A stretch of DNA of 5,436 nucleotides from contig JAZQBE010000038.1 in NCBI GenBank assembly GCA_045545575.1, forward strand, positions 1-5,436. Reading direction: 5' to 3'. Source of the stretch: Shuttleworthia sp045545575 (GTDB lineage Bacteria > Bacillota > Clostridia > Lachnospirales > Lachnospiraceae). Positions 5,392 through 5,436 of this stretch are shown one piece after another. The position numbers and the translations under genes are program-made. The first letter of the stretch is position 1. The number at the start of each line of letters is the position of its first letter. The notes under the pieces were generated by a model. It saw only the letters and a program-made list of their open reading frames with translations. It made no database searches and had not been told where the DNA came from.

Positions 5392-5436
5392 GGACGCTCT
5401 CGCTCCGGACCTCGCAGCAGCGGACGCTAAGGCTCC
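5392..5436 (+). repeat. GC-rich direct repeat at the window end (15-bp units, incomplete)
   Basis: GGACGCTCTCGCTCC (5392-5406) and GGACGCTAAGGCTCC (5422-5436) agree at 12 of 15 positions. They are separated by exactly one further 15-base block that also begins with GGAC (5407-5421) but is otherwise only weakly similar. The last unit ends on the final base of the window, so the array may continue. It lies 44 bases after the kinase stop. No terminator with a stem and T-run is seen between the kinase and this repeat. Confidence 0.45.

Noticed and set aside
5344..5430. Short open frame after the kinase (TTG 5344 or ATG 5368 to TAA 5428-5430)
   Set aside because: It has no ribosome binding site, its second half is the GC-rich repeat (Gly/Arg/Ser residues), and it shows no family resemblance.

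Overview
The window looks like a chromosomal segment of a fairly GC-rich member of the Bacillota (Firmicutes). The evidence is strong AGGAGG-type ribosome binding sites, one near-consensus sigma-A type promoter, and protein families common in gut Bacillota. A placement within Erysipelotrichia or Clostridia is possible but cannot be fixed from the sequence alone. All recognisable genes lie on the + strand and look like one catabolic module for a sugar or sugar-acid/2-keto-acid type substrate.

Layout: (1) positions 1-96 hold the last 31 codons of a gene that resembles the C-terminus of an IclR-family regulator, with visibly lower GC than the rest. (2) 192-2021 encodes a 609-residue two-domain protein: an N-terminal TIM-barrel sugar isomerase/epimerase of the AP-endonuclease-2 type, fused to a C-terminal aldo/keto reductase, with both active sites apparently intact. 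(3) 2143-2838 encodes a FadR-subfamily GntR regulator. (4) 2839-3071 is a dense regulatory region: a near-consensus promoter with a GntR-type palindrome in its spacer, a leader hairpin, a second palindrome, and two tandem copies of a palindromic repeat. (5) 3072-4109 encodes an Ldh_2/DlgD-type NAD(P)H-dependent 2-oxoacid reductase. (6) 4166-5347 encodes a divergent acetate-kinase-family enzyme. (7) 5348-5436 contains a short GC-rich direct repeat that runs to the window edge.

A short palindromic repeat (arms GGAACGGG and CCCGTTCC around the loop TGCCTGACC) occurs four times, always between genes: once inverted after the fusion gene, twice in the dehydrogenase leader, and once between dehydrogenase and kinase.

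Working model (inference): the GntR protein senses a pathway intermediate and represses the dehydrogenase-kinase operon through the two TGGTC-N-GACCA sites. The isomerase/AKR fusion interconverts and reduces or oxidises a carbohydrate. The Ldh_2 enzyme handles a 2-hydroxy/2-oxo acid, and the kinase interconverts an acyl phosphate and a carboxylate with ATP. The substrate is not identifiable here. The most notable points are the bifunctional fusion, the changed catalytic positions in the kinase and dehydrogenase, the two-operator promoter and the repeat family.
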